Shown piece after piece: positions 45,062 to 52,482 of a DNA stretch of 64,000 nucleotides. How positions within the stretch are numbered: position 1 is the first letter of the stretch; each line of letters opens with the position of its first letter. The position numbers and the translations under genes were made by a program. The stretch comes from Muribaculaceae bacterium (GTDB lineage Bacteria > Bacteroidota > Bacteroidia > Bacteroidales > Muribaculaceae). A model generated the notes under the pieces. That model did no database searches and had not been told where the DNA came from. It saw only the letters and a list, made by a program, of their open reading frames with translations. Location of the stretch: positions 29,282-93,281 of the forward strand of contig JAEETL010000008.1 in the NCBI GenBank assembly GCA_016290325.1, given 5' to 3'.

Positions 45062-46738
45062 TCATTGGTTTAATAGCATATCTATGAGAGCCGTCACGTC
45101 TCCAATGGAGATGCTATTGTCATGATTCATATCAGCATTCACGAAGCTGAAAGAACTTGACACATCACCTAGCAAGTAGTCGATGAGCACGGTGACATCA
45201 CTAATTGTCACTTGGCCGTCGTTGTTCACGTCGCCCTGGTTCACCAGCGGTTGTAGCTCAATAACCTCGATAGAGAAAGTGAGATTTTCAGCATCAAATG
45301 TGAACAGGTAGTCGCTGCCGTCACCGGCGAAATAGTACGACGCATTGTTGTCACACTTGGCAGTGGTATATTGCGAGCCCGTGTTGACGGTAAAGGTCGA
45401 AGCGGGTCCATAACGGTAAGAGCTGTTGAAGGTGGTCCAGTCATCGTTCCACTCATCAGGCCCACCGTCAGCAAACACGAAATAAATAGGTGCGCTAATG
45501 GTCAGCGTGTCCACATAGACGCCATTACCCAAGTTGGTCATCTTGCCCAAGGGCTCGGTCAAACTCCAGTCGCCCTCACCACCAACAATGTAAAAATTAG
45601 CACTGTCGGTCGGCTCTTCTGGGCCACTACCATCCAAGAAGTCGGGCATAACGAACAATGCATCCATCACCTGACCATTGGCATTATCCCACCAGCCGCA
45701 ATTGTACCAGCTGGTAGTCACACAGTTAGTGTAATTAATGCCATACTCGTTGGCCTCGGGGAACCACCAGTACAAGCCGTTCACATTGCTGTGAGCATTC
45801 AAGGTAGCCACCAGTTGCTCGGAGAACGCCTTTTGGCCTGCCTCGGTGGCTGGCCATATTGATTGGAGATCATAGGATGCACCAGTGGGATAGTAGGCAT
45901 GAGGATAACCCGTCTCCACGATTTGGATCTTTTTAGTTGGATAGGTTGACTCGAGCGTCGTGAGCAGATTGTTAAGGACGGTCAAATCGCCGTGCCAATA
46001 AGGGTAGTAACTCAAGCCAATAATGTCATAGTCAGTAGTGTAGCTGTTAAGTGTCGCATAGAATGACGTGACATTTGAAACGCGGCCCATCTCGGTGTGA
46101 ACAACAATCTTAGCGTTAGGGCACACCTCACGGCATGCCTGGATACCCCGCATGAGGTAGTTGGCAAACGTGGCGAAAGTGCCTAAGCCATAGTTGCCTC
46201 CACTGGGATAGCAATGACCGGTGGGCCACAACATGCCATAGGTCACCTCGTTGCCCACCTGGATGAAATCAGGCCTTGCACCAGCAGCGATCATAGCATA
46301 GAGCACCCGTTTGGTGTAGTCATATACGCTGTCGGCCAACGCGCTGGTCACCGTCCATGACGAGGGAGTGGAATGCTGACCGGGGTCAGTCCAAGTGTCA
46401 CTATAGTGGATGTCGAGCAACAAGTTAAAGCCTTCAGCCTTAATGCGCTGCCCCAACGCCATCACAAATGGCAGATCCTGGCACACGCCTTCGCCCTGAT
46501 CCTCGGCATCAGCCTTCGACGGATCAACAAACAGGCGTACTCGCATGGCGTTAAGGCCATTATCCTTGAGATAGCCAAGCATATTTGTTATTCTCGTGCC
46601 ATTCTCATTATAGTATATGGCACCATGCTCCTCATATTTCGTCAATAATGAGATATCGCCACCAACATATTTAGGGGCCGAATTCACAGCCACACAAATG
46701 ACCAACATGCAAGCAGACAATAGATACAATCTCTTCAT
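45062..46738 (-). CDS. GH53 endo-beta-1,4-galactanase with C-terminal dockerin
   Basis: A 558-residue exported glycoside hydrolase of family 53, which cuts beta-1,4-galactan side chains of pectin (arabinogalactan type I). After the signal peptide comes KYVGGDISLLTKYEEHGA, the standard GH53 beginning. The acid/base is E164 (FIQVGNEVTYGMLWP) and the nucleophile E275 (IQIVETGYP), within a TIM barrel ending near 365. A beta-sandwich module of about 100 residues (385-495, FYIVGGEGDWS) resembles SusE/SusF-type starch-binding domains. The dockerin at about 499-558 has GDVNNDGQVTISDVTVLID and ADMNHDNSISIGDVTALID. It is transcribed in the same direction as the subtilases. Confidence 0.92.
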   Translation of the reverse strand: MKRLYLLSACMLVICVAVNSAPKYVGGDISLLTKYEEHGAIYYNENGTRITNMLGYLKDNGLNAMRVRLFVDPSKADAEDQGEGVCQDLPFVMALGQRIKAEGFNLLLDIHYSDTWTDPGQHSTPSSWTVTSALADSVYDYTKRVLYAMIAAGARPDFIQVGNEVTYGMLWPTGHCYPSGGNYGLGTFATFANYLMRGIQACREVCPNAKIVVHTEMGRVSNVTSFYATLNSYTTDYDIIGLSYYPYWHGDLTVLNNLLTTLESTYPTKKIQIVETGYPHAYYPTGASYDLQSIWPATEAGQKAFSEQLVATLNAHSNVNGLYWWFPEANEYGINYTNCVTTSWYNCGWWDNANGQVMDALFVMPDFLDGSGPEEPTDSANFYIVGGEGDWSLTEPLGKMTNLGNGVYVDTLTISAPIYFVFADGGPDEWNDDWTTFNSSYRYGPASTFTVNTGSQYTTAKCDNNASYYFAGDGSDYLFTFDAENLTFSIEVIELQPLVNQGDVNNDGQVTISDVTVLIDYLLGDVSSSFSFVNADMNHDNSISIGDVTALIDMLLNQ

Positions 46739-46774
46739 AATAATGATGTAATCAGTTAATAATCAATTTTCATG

Positions 46775-46782
46775 CAAAAGTA
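46775..46782 (-). promoter_or_regulatory. -7 box for the GH53 gene
   Basis: Read leftward, TACTTTTG lies 36 bases before the start codon. Confidence 0.42.
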
Positions 46783-46948
46783 CATTAAAAAAACCGAATT
46801 ATCACATCGGCAAAACAAAAAGTCAATGAAAATCACTTCTTTATAGACTAATACGATATCCAGTTCAACATAGTTTACCATAGTGGATTGTAAGGCGCTT
46901 AATTTGCTTTTAATAGGAGTCCACCACTTCAAGTCTAAAGATTATTAC

Positions 46949-46956
46949 TAACTTTG
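46949..46956 (+). promoter_or_regulatory. -7 box for the small membrane protein gene
   Basis: TAACTTTG lies 25 bases before the ATG at 46982. Confidence 0.42.
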
Positions 46957-46981
46957 CAAACAGATAAAAAATCCATTCCAA

Positions 46982-47497
46982 ATGATGACAATTATTGCAA
47001 ATATCGTTATGGTGGTGGCCGCTGTGCTCGACCTGTGCGTGTTGTTATTCCTTGACATTAAGATGTTGAGGCTGAGCGATTATAATACATCCCGTTACTA
47101 TAATCAACTCATTGAGAGTGGCGAATTCTCGTCAATGAAACGCCTTTTGGTTTTTGCCGTGCTCATTGGAGCTTGCACTACTATGGCACGCATGTCATGG
47201 ATGGTGATGATGGTACTTGCTGCTGTCATATTAGCCCAAGCCATCGTATTGGCATTCAGCAAAATAGGCAAGCAGGACAAATTAGAAAAACGAGGTATGC
47301 GATTATATATTACAACTGTAATTATCTCTTTACTGCTCATTGGGTTAATTAGCTATATTTGCAACCACTTCATCATGGACGAAGCCAGCCAAGTAGCAGC
47401 CCTTTCTGCCCTACTCCTAGCATCAGCCTCACCATTGATCATCATGCTCGTTAATTTGCTACTGAATCCCAGAAAACGCCATAACGATATGAATTAA
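46982..47497 (+). CDS. Membrane protein, possibly a truncated Mur-ligase-type N-terminal region
   Basis: A 171-residue protein with four hydrophobic segments (about 5-27, 55-92, 108-128 and 138-160). SDYNTSRYYNQLIESGEFSS followed by membrane helices, and a final ASPLIIMLVNLLLNP, resemble from memory the membrane-bound N-terminal region that precedes the catalytic domain in some Bacteroidota Mur-ligase-family proteins. Here the frame ends at RKRHNDMN and the ligase ATP-binding loop is absent, and the following 330 bases are AT-rich with no remnant seen. It is either a stand-alone membrane protein or the remains of a truncated gene. Homology is a recollection, not a search result. Confidence 0.55.
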   Translation: MMTIIANIVMVVAAVLDLCVLLFLDIKMLRLSDYNTSRYYNQLIESGEFSSMKRLLVFAVLIGACTTMARMSWMVMMVLAAVILAQAIVLAFSKIGKQDKLEKRGMRLYITTVIISLLLIGLISYICNHFIMDEASQVAALSALLLASASPLIIMLVNLLLNPRKRHNDMN

Positions 47498-47831
47498 AGA
47501 ATTAATTTAAATCATATATCAAAAATTATTGATTTGTATTCAATTAAATTTTCAGCATTCCGTTTTATCTTTGAATTCTTAGAAGGTAGTCTGTCTCCAT
47601 TTCACAAAATTGCTTCAAAATGATGCTATTTTCTTTGATTTTTACTTTAATTTTTACATCTTAATTACCTATATACTATTATACTAATTAAATTTGTATT
47701 GAACTGTCTTTAGATATGCGATAACCTTATACTTAACATTATAATAATAACACTCCATCGACACCCAACTAAAAAGTGGGAGTGAAAAGATTCTGATTAA
47801 CCAGTTTTTTCATTACCTTTGTCAGCGAATT
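47498..47831. other. AT-rich intergenic stretch
   Basis: About 330 bases without a frame. It holds an isolated TATCTTTG box at 47566-47573 with no gene after it, a small CCCAACT/AGTGGG hairpin near 47765-47780 and a TACCTTTG box (47814-47821) directly before the DedA start. No remnant of a Mur ligase domain is readable. Confidence 0.5.
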
Positions 47832-48581
47832 ATGAAGAAAGATACTTTACAACTGGTGATAATCCTCGTGGTACTGGCGGCAGCCGCTGTGGCAGTTGTC
47901 CTATATATGCCTCACGACATTGTCACCATTTACAATTGGTACAAGGAGCACTTGACCTATGGCACCATCCTGCTGCTGATGGCCATCGAGAGTTCGTTTA
48001 TCCCCTTCCCCAGCGAGGTGGTCATTCCACCGGCAGCCTATTTCGCCGCGCGCAACGGCGACATGAACATCATCATGATTGTGGTTGTTGCCACGTTGGG
48101 CGCGCTCATCGGGGCAATCATCAATTATGTGCTGTCTCTGCTCATCGGGCGTCCGGTGGTGTATGCGTTCGCCAACAGTCGCATCGGCCACATGTGCCTG
48201 ATTGATGCTGAGAAGGTACAGAAAGCCGAGGTTTACTTTGACCGTCATGGCGCCATCTCAACATTCCTGGGCCGTCTGATTCCCGCCATCCGCCAGCTCA
48301 TTTCCATTCCGGCTGGTCTATCGCGCATGAACTTCGGCACTTTCGCGCTGTTCACCACACTAGGTGCAGGTATCTGGAACGCTGTGCTTGCTGGCCTAGG
48401 CTACTGGCTGAGCCTGCACTTCCCCGAGCAGGAACTGCTCGAGCAGCTCGAGCACTACAACCGCTACTTGTCGTGGGCGGGTTATGCGCTGGCCATCTTC
48501 ATTGTGCTATTCCTTGCCTATCAGGCCATTAAGAAAAAGCCAGCTACCATCTCTCAAGAACCTAAAAACGATAACAAATAA
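47832..48581 (+). CDS. DedA family membrane protein
   Basis: A 249-residue inner-membrane protein of the DedA (SNARE-associated/VTT) family, thought to flip or recycle polyprenyl phosphate or phospholipids. The family motifs are present: ESSFIPFPSEVVIPPAAYFAA near residue 55, the GALIGAIINYVLSLLIGRP segment, and FLGRLIPAIRQLISIPAGLSRMNF, where the arginines and prolines are conserved. It ends in a hydrophilic Lys-rich tail. The rpe gene follows after four bases, so they form an operon. Confidence 0.94.
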   Translation: MKKDTLQLVIILVVLAAAAVAVVLYMPHDIVTIYNWYKEHLTYGTILLLMAIESSFIPFPSEVVIPPAAYFAARNGDMNIIMIVVVATLGALIGAIINYVLSLLIGRPVVYAFANSRIGHMCLIDAEKVQKAEVYFDRHGAISTFLGRLIPAIRQLISIPAGLSRMNFGTFALFTTLGAGIWNAVLAGLGYWLSLHFPEQELLEQLEHYNRYLSWAGYALAIFIVLFLAYQAIKKKPATISQEPKNDNK

Positions 48582-48585
48582 CGTT

Positions 48586-49230
48586 ATGAAAGTATCTCCC
48601 TCACTCCTATCAGCCGACTTTGGCAACCTGGCCAAGGACATCGACATGATCAATCGCAGCAGCGCCGACCTTCTCCACCTCGACGTGATGGATGGCGTGT
48701 TTGTGCCCAATATCTCCTTCGGGTTCCCAGTCATCAAGCATGTGCAGCGCCTGTGCCAAAAGCCGCTCGATGTCCATCTGATGATTGTCGAACCCCAGAA
48801 ATTCATCCCCGAGGTAAGGGACTGCGGTGCGCGCATCATGACCGTGCACCAGGAGGCGTGCATCCACCTCAACCGCGTGGTACAGCAAATCCATGACGCT
48901 GGCATGCTGGCAGGCGTGTCGCTCAATCCCGCGACCCCCGTGGCGATGCTGAAAGACATCATCTGTGACTTGGACCTCGTGCTGTTGATGTCGGTCAACC
49001 CTGGTTTTGGCGGCCAGAAGTTCATCGTCCAGACCCTGAACAAGGTGCGGGAATTGCGTCAGCTCATCATGCTCTCGGGTTCCAATGCCGAAATAGAGAT
49101 TGACGGCGGCGTGAACGATGTTACTGGAGCGCAACTGGCTGAGGCCGGAGCCGATATTCTCGTTGCCGGCAGTTACGTCTTTGGCGCCGAGGACCCCCTT
49201 CAAACGATTGAGGGGTTGAAAAATCTGTGA
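48586..49230 (+). CDS. rpe: Ribulose-phosphate 3-epimerase
   Basis: A 214-residue TIM-barrel enzyme that interconverts ribulose 5-phosphate and xylulose 5-phosphate in the pentose phosphate pathway. The start is the ATG at 48586 (MKVSPSLLSADFGNLAKDI); the frame is open 34 codons further, inside dedA. Motifs are LHLDVMDGVFVPNISFG with the metal-binding aspartate, HLMI, LLMSVNPGFGGQKFI and the C-terminal EIEIDGGVN with the second catalytic aspartate. Its product feeds transketolase, encoded about 7 kb downstream at 56332. Confidence 0.97.
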   Translation: MKVSPSLLSADFGNLAKDIDMINRSSADLLHLDVMDGVFVPNISFGFPVIKHVQRLCQKPLDVHLMIVEPQKFIPEVRDCGARIMTVHQEACIHLNRVVQQIHDAGMLAGVSLNPATPVAMLKDIICDLDLVLLMSVNPGFGGQKFIVQTLNKVRELRQLIMLSGSNAEIEIDGGVNDVTGAQLAEAGADILVAGSYVFGAEDPLQTIEGLKNL

Positions 49231-49236
49231 AATAAT

Positions 49237-49267
49237 TTTGTCGGGTGGAAAATTTGCCCTAACTTTG
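49237..49267 (+). promoter_or_regulatory. Consensus promoter of tRNA-Ser(CGA)
   Basis: TTTG (49237-49240), exactly 19 bases, then TAACTTTG (49260-49267), 35 bases before the tRNA. Confidence 0.78.
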
Positions 49268-49301
49268 CACCCGCTTTTGAGAAATAGTCAAGGGCAAGAC
49301 T

Positions 49302-49387
49302 GGAAAGGTGCCGGAGTGGTCGATCGGGGCGGTCTCGAAAACCGTTGTACGCTTTGCGTACCGTGGGTTCGAATCCCTCCCTTTCCG
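49302..49387 (+). tRNA. tRNA-Ser (anticodon CGA)
   Basis: An 86-base cloverleaf with a long variable arm as expected for serine. The acceptor stem GGAAAGG pairs with CCTTTCC, the anticodon loop reads CTCGAAA (anticodon CGA, codon UCG), and the T-loop is TTCGAAT. The 3' CCA is not encoded (GCA follows). The last 16 bases are duplicated at 51174-51189, as part of a longer direct repeat. Confidence 0.95.
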
Positions 49388-49710
49388 CAGAAATTCAATG
49401 AACGATTAAGATGCAAGTCTTAATCGTTTCATTTTTTTGTGCGAGGGCTTGAGCTTGCTCAAAGCACTGGTACAAAAAAATGAAACAACAGGCACGTCAG
49501 TGCCGTTCATTCAACTTGTAGCGCCCCCGCCGGGGCGCAGAGGGATGCACGAAGTGAATCCCGACCGTCCTTGATTCTTCCACCATGCCATAGATATAGA
49601 TACAGGGTTCGCCATCGACCTTCAGGTCGCTTTCGAAGCGCAGTGGAGAAAGAATCCCTCCCTTTCCAGAGCGTTATTGAGACGAAAACCCACAAAGCAC
49701 AATGAAAAGC
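49372..49710 (+). repeat. Direct repeat containing tRNA-Ser 3' end and terminator, copy 1
   Basis: From AATCCCTCCCTTTCCGCA (49372-49389) the sequence matches 51174-51484 through the hairpin AACGATTAAGA/TCTTAATCGTT and about 250 further bases, including GGATGCACGAAGTGAATC and GGAGAAAGAATCCCT. The copies differ by scattered substitutions and a 22-base insertion here (about 49590-49611). The 15-base tRNA end AATCCCTCCCTTTCC recurs once more at 49653-49667, near the right edge of this copy. No convincing gene lies in 49388-49763. Confidence 0.8.
49401..49438 (+). terminator. Terminator of tRNA-Ser(CGA)
   Basis: A perfect 11-base stem (AACGATTAAGA with TCTTAATCGTT) around TGCAAG, followed by TCATTTTTTT. 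Confidence 0.9.
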
Positions 49711-49763
49711 GGGTCTTTACTGAAGGTATATCAACAACGTAGCTTTGGGAAAACTTATAATCA

Positions 49764-50240
49764 TCAAACACCCTGTTGCCAGATTATTTGATCATCAAAT
49801 GGTTCAAGGGGCTCAGAGCCATAGGCATTCAAGCCTTCATCACCTTCTTTACAATATAAGTTGAAATTGGTAAAAGCATTAAAAATGTACCAACCATCCT
49901 CACCTAAGTCATGACTACGCTTAATACCAGCTAGGATAATGAGAATCACGCATGGGATTAGAGTCAACAACAATATAAGACGTTCCTGGTTTTGCAGTGC
50001 ATCTGAGTCAACCATAGAACAAATCATAAAGGAAAGGACCCAGATAGCACATGCAATTAACACCGTAACCAAATATTGAATGCGACCTATTCGTCCCTTT
50101 GGACTAAAGAAATGACTAAAGAAACCGCTGTTGTCAATCGGTTTCAGATAATTTTGGCACGGTTCAATCTCCTCTTGAGAATAAAACGGACAGTTCCCCA
50201 AACCCCTTCCACATCTATTGCATTGCTCAATTATTGCCAT
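49764..50240 (-). CDS. DUF805 membrane protein with N-terminal cysteine cluster
   Basis: A 158-residue protein. The C-terminal part is DUF805: FFSPKGRIGRIQYLVTVLI starts it, IKRSHDLGEDGWYIF is the usual signature (commonly KRLHDIGKSGW), and CKEGDEGLNAYGSEP matches the usual end. Two hydrophobic segments span about 55-78 and 87-105. The first 30 residues hold four cysteines (C7, C10, C17, C28), which could bind zinc and are not part of DUF805 itself. DUF805 proteins are of unknown function. It is alone in the islet between the two tRNA-Ser repeats, upstream of the toxin-antitoxin pair. Confidence 0.83.
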   Translation of the reverse strand: MAIIEQCNRCGRGLGNCPFYSQEEIEPCQNYLKPIDNSGFFSHFFSPKGRIGRIQYLVTVLIACAIWVLSFMICSMVDSDALQNQERLILLLTLIPCVILIILAGIKRSHDLGEDGWYIFNAFTNFNLYCKEGDEGLNAYGSEPLEPFDDQIIWQQGV

Positions 50241-50400
50241 ATAGAAAACGTTTTGTGTTGTCTGTCATAATAATCCATCTATTCTCACTTTCTTTTATGA
50301 AAAAAAACATGAGATGCTGGTACTCGTCCTGCGACTATTTGATGCCCTTGGCCACCAGTCGCGGTTCCAGCAGTGATTAAGGGCTCTTCTGAAATTCAGT

Positions 50401-50673
50401 TTAAAACAGATCTGAATGAGTACCGGTTCCGGTGAAAAGTAACGTCAATTCTGTATCATTCTGCTCCCATATCATCAACCAATCAGCCTTCAAGTGACAT
50501 TCCCAACACCCGCCATAATTGCCAGACAACTTGTGGGGACGATAAGATTCAGGAAGTTTGCCACTAGCTTCAAGTAAACGAATTGCCGTTTTGAGCAATT
50601 CCATGTCGTAACCACGTTTGAGGCAACGTTCCGTATCCTTGCGGAACGTCTTGGTCATCCGAATCTTATACAT
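50401..50673 (-). CDS. YafQ/RelE-superfamily toxin (mRNA endonuclease)
   Basis: A 90-residue type II toxin of the YafQ family. Residues equivalent to the catalytic set of E. coli YafQ are present at nearly the same spacing: H47, H60, D64, W65, H86 and F90, in HKLSGNYGGCWECHLKADW and TGTGTHSDLF. Members cut ribosome-bound mRNA and stop translation when the antitoxin is degraded. It starts two bases after the antitoxin stop, the usual antitoxin-first order. Confidence 0.92.
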   Translation of the reverse strand: MYKIRMTKTFRKDTERCLKRGYDMELLKTAIRLLEASGKLPESYRPHKLSGNYGGCWECHLKADWLMIWEQNDTELTLLFTGTGTHSDLF

Positions 50674-50675
50674 AC

Positions 50676-50879
50676 CTAGATTCCTAATGATTCAAACATA
50701 TCCTCGGAAGAATCAAAAGATTCTACGCGGCCAGCTTTCTTGTCTTCTTGAGAACGAATATAGCTGCTCTTGGATTTCGAGGGAACTCGCTGCACAATCA
50801 CTCCTAATGCATTGAGATAGTTCATGAGAGCTTTACCCCATGATGAACGCTCATTCACTGTGATAGTATAGGTTGCCAT
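50676..50879 (-). CDS. Antitoxin partner of the YafQ-type toxin
   Basis: A 67-residue protein. Its first 35 residues (MATYTITVNERSSWGKALMN) look like a small dimerising, DNA-binding strand-helix unit, and the charged C-terminal half (RSQEDKKAGRVESFDSSED) should be disordered and wrap the toxin. This matches the DUF2683-like antitoxins often paired with YafQ in Bacteroidota. It probably represses its own promoter (TAACTTTG read leftward at 50907-50914). Confidence 0.85.
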   Translation of the reverse strand: MATYTITVNERSSWGKALMNYLNALGVIVQRVPSKSKSSYIRSQEDKKAGRVESFDSSEDMFESLGI

Positions 50880-50906
50880 TGCTTTTGTTCATTTGAATTA
50901 TTAGTG

Positions 50907-50914
50907 CAAAGTTA
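50907..50914 (-). promoter_or_regulatory. -7 box of the toxin-antitoxin operon
   Basis: Read leftward, TAACTTTG lies 28 bases before the antitoxin ATG; a TTG lies 21 bases further upstream. Confidence 0.55.
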
Positions 50915-50953
50915 AACATATTTCTGTAATAATTGCAATTCGGATGCCACTAT

Positions 50954-50984
50954 TTTGAAAACAGACCTAAAAATAGTACCTTTG
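50954..50984 (+). promoter_or_regulatory. Consensus promoter without a gene
   Basis: TTTG (50954-50957), exactly 19 bases, then TACCTTTG (50977-50984), diverging from the toxin-antitoxin operon. Downstream ATGs open frames of only three to seven codons, and nothing codes until deoD at 51751. Confidence 0.65.
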
Positions 50985-50990
50985 CAAATA

Positions 50991-51240
50991 GAATCAACTG
51001 AGAAATGCAGAAAATAAAGACTACATGAAGCGTTAAAATACGTTTATCCTCAAGGAGTTAAGTGATTATTAACGTCGGAAGATTTTCGGACGATAATAGT
51101 TTAACTCAGCACCTTTTCAAAATGCTAACTCACTGATTATCAATAGCCGTTACCGAACAATTTCAGGGTATTTAATCCCTCCCTTTCCGCACAAGTTGAA
51201 TGAACGATTAAGATGCAAGTCTTAATCGTTTCATTTTTTT
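50991..51240 (+). ncRNA. Candidate non-coding transcript ending in displaced tRNA-Ser tail
   Basis: From the consensus promoter, about 250 bases without a usable frame run into the second copy of the tRNA-Ser 3' end and its terminator (51203-51240). The stretch has local inverted repeats (GTTAA/TTAAC near 51057-51075). It may be a regulatory RNA or the remains of a gene cut when the repeat arrived. Confidence 0.3.
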
Positions 51241-51484
51241 GTGAGGGGAGTTGAGTTTGCTCAGAGCACTTGTACAAAGAAATGGAACATTAGACACCTC
51301 AGTGTCGTTCATTGAATTTGTAGCGTCCCGCCGGTGCGCAGAAGGATGCACGAAGTGAATCCCGACCGTCCTTGATGCTGTCACCAAGCCATCGACCTTC
51401 AAGTCGCTTTCGCAGCGACAGCGGAGAAAGAATCCCTCACGGGGAAGATTTTGGGACGAAAAAATCCAATGACTCAGCGAAAAG
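51174..51484 (+). repeat. Direct repeat with tRNA-Ser 3' end and terminator, copy 2
   Basis: Begins with 18 bases identical to the tRNA-Ser(CGA) end plus GCA (51174-51191) and continues with the terminator hairpin and the rest of the element seen at 49372. There is no tRNA body before it, so it is a displaced 3' fragment as found at the far end of elements inserted into tRNA genes. Confidence 0.8.
51203..51240 (+). terminator. Duplicate of the tRNA-Ser terminator
   Basis: AACGATTAAGA pairs with TCTTAATCGTT and is followed by TCATTTTTTT, identical to 49401-49438. Confidence 0.85.
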
Positions 51485-51548
51485 CATCTATTAGTTATTT
51501 AGTCCAATTACACCATCTTCTTCAACACTGCCTGTTTTAGATAAACTT

Positions 51549-51596
51549 GGCGGCGCCTCAGCAAATCGAGCGAGCTCGTTTGCCTTCGGCTTGCAC
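51549..51596 (+). repeat. Intergenic module shared with 10973-11025 (copy B)
   Basis: GGCGGCGCCTCAGCAAAT, an inverted repeat (GCAAA-T-CGAGC with GCTCGTTTGC, 51561-51583) and CTTCGGCTTGCAC repeat the layout seen before dxs, with a different inverted repeat in the middle. It is 155 bases before the deoD start. The rest of 51241-51750 shows no gene. Confidence 0.55.
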
Positions 51597-51709
51597 AAGT
51601 TTTTATGACCTTGTCGCGAGCCACGGTGTTGACGGTAAATATTTTATCCAAAATGACACTTACACCGAAAAATATTGGTTTGAAATTACCGATTGTGGGA
51701 AAAACTCAT

Positions 51710-51717
51710 TACCTTTG
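51710..51717 (+). promoter_or_regulatory. -7 box for deoD
   Basis: TACCTTTG lies 33 bases before the deoD ATG. Confidence 0.5.
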
Positions 51718-51750
51718 CGGGAAGACTACAATTAATAAAAAAGAACGATT

Positions 51751-52461
51751 ATGGCAGATAAAACACCTACTCCGCACATCGGCGCCAAATATGGCGAGAT
51801 TGCACCCACAGTGATTATGGCTGGCGACCCTTTGCGCGCCAAGATGATGGCCGAACGTTATCTGGAAAACCCCGTGCTCTACAACCAGGTGCGTGGCATG
51901 CTCGGCTACACTGGCCTGTATAAGGGCCAGCGCGTGTCGGTCCAGGGCCATGGCATGGGCATTCCATCGATTGGCATTTATTCCTATGAGTTGTTCAATT
52001 TCTATGATGTTAAAACCATCATCCGTGTGGGCTCAGCAGGCTCGATGCATCCTGACCTGCACATCGGTGACCTGGTGATGGCCATGGGTGCCTGCACCAA
52101 CAGCGCCTATGCCATGCAGTTCCACTTGCCTGGCATCTATGCTCCCATTGCAGACTTTGATCTGCTGCGCGCAGCGGCCGAGAAAGCCGAAGAACTAGGT
52201 TACCGCTACAAGGTGGGTAACGTCTATTCGTCAGACACGTTCTATGATGACAGCCCTGACACTGACCAATGGCAGAAGATGGGCGTGCTCGCCGTCGAGA
52301 TGGAGGCTCCCGCGCTCTACATGAACGCCGCACGTAGTGGCGCCCGCGCCCTGTGCATGTGCACCATCAGCGACTCGCTGGTAACAGGCGAAGTCACTAC
52401 TGCCGAGGAGCGCCAGAACAACTTCACCCAGATGATGGACGTAGCATTTGGTATCATCTAA
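51751..52461 (+). CDS. deoD: Purine-nucleoside phosphorylase, DeoD type
   Basis: A 236-residue hexameric-type purine-nucleoside phosphorylase that splits purine (deoxy)nucleosides with phosphate into base and (deoxy)ribose 1-phosphate. Signatures are [17 protein letters not shown] (phosphate site), [48 protein letters not shown] (ribose site) and [10 protein letters not shown] with the catalytic aspartate. Length is normal. The FMN oxidoreductase gene follows after 21 bases. Confidence 0.96.
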   Translation: MADKTPTPHIGAKYGEIAPTVIMAGDPLRAKMMAERYLENPVLYNQVRGMLGYTGLYKGQRVSVQGHGMGIPSIGIYSYELFNFYDVKTIIRVGSAGSMHPDLHIGDLVMAMGACTNSAYAMQFHLPGIYAPIADFDLLRAAAEKAEELGYRYKVGNVYSSDTFYDDSPDTDQWQKMGVLAVEMEAPALYMNAARSGARALCMCTISDSLVTGEVTTAEERQNNFTQMMDVAFGII

Positions 52462-52482
52462 AAACCGAAAGAGGAAGACATC

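Noticed and set aside
48484..48585. Longer N-terminus for rpe inside dedA
   Set aside because: The Rpe family begins at MKVSPSLLSADF, 4 bases after the dedA stop.
49507..49695. Open frame of 62 codons on the minus strand in the tRNA-Ser repeat
   Set aside because: It lies within repeated non-coding sequence, is not kept open in the second repeat copy and has no promoter.
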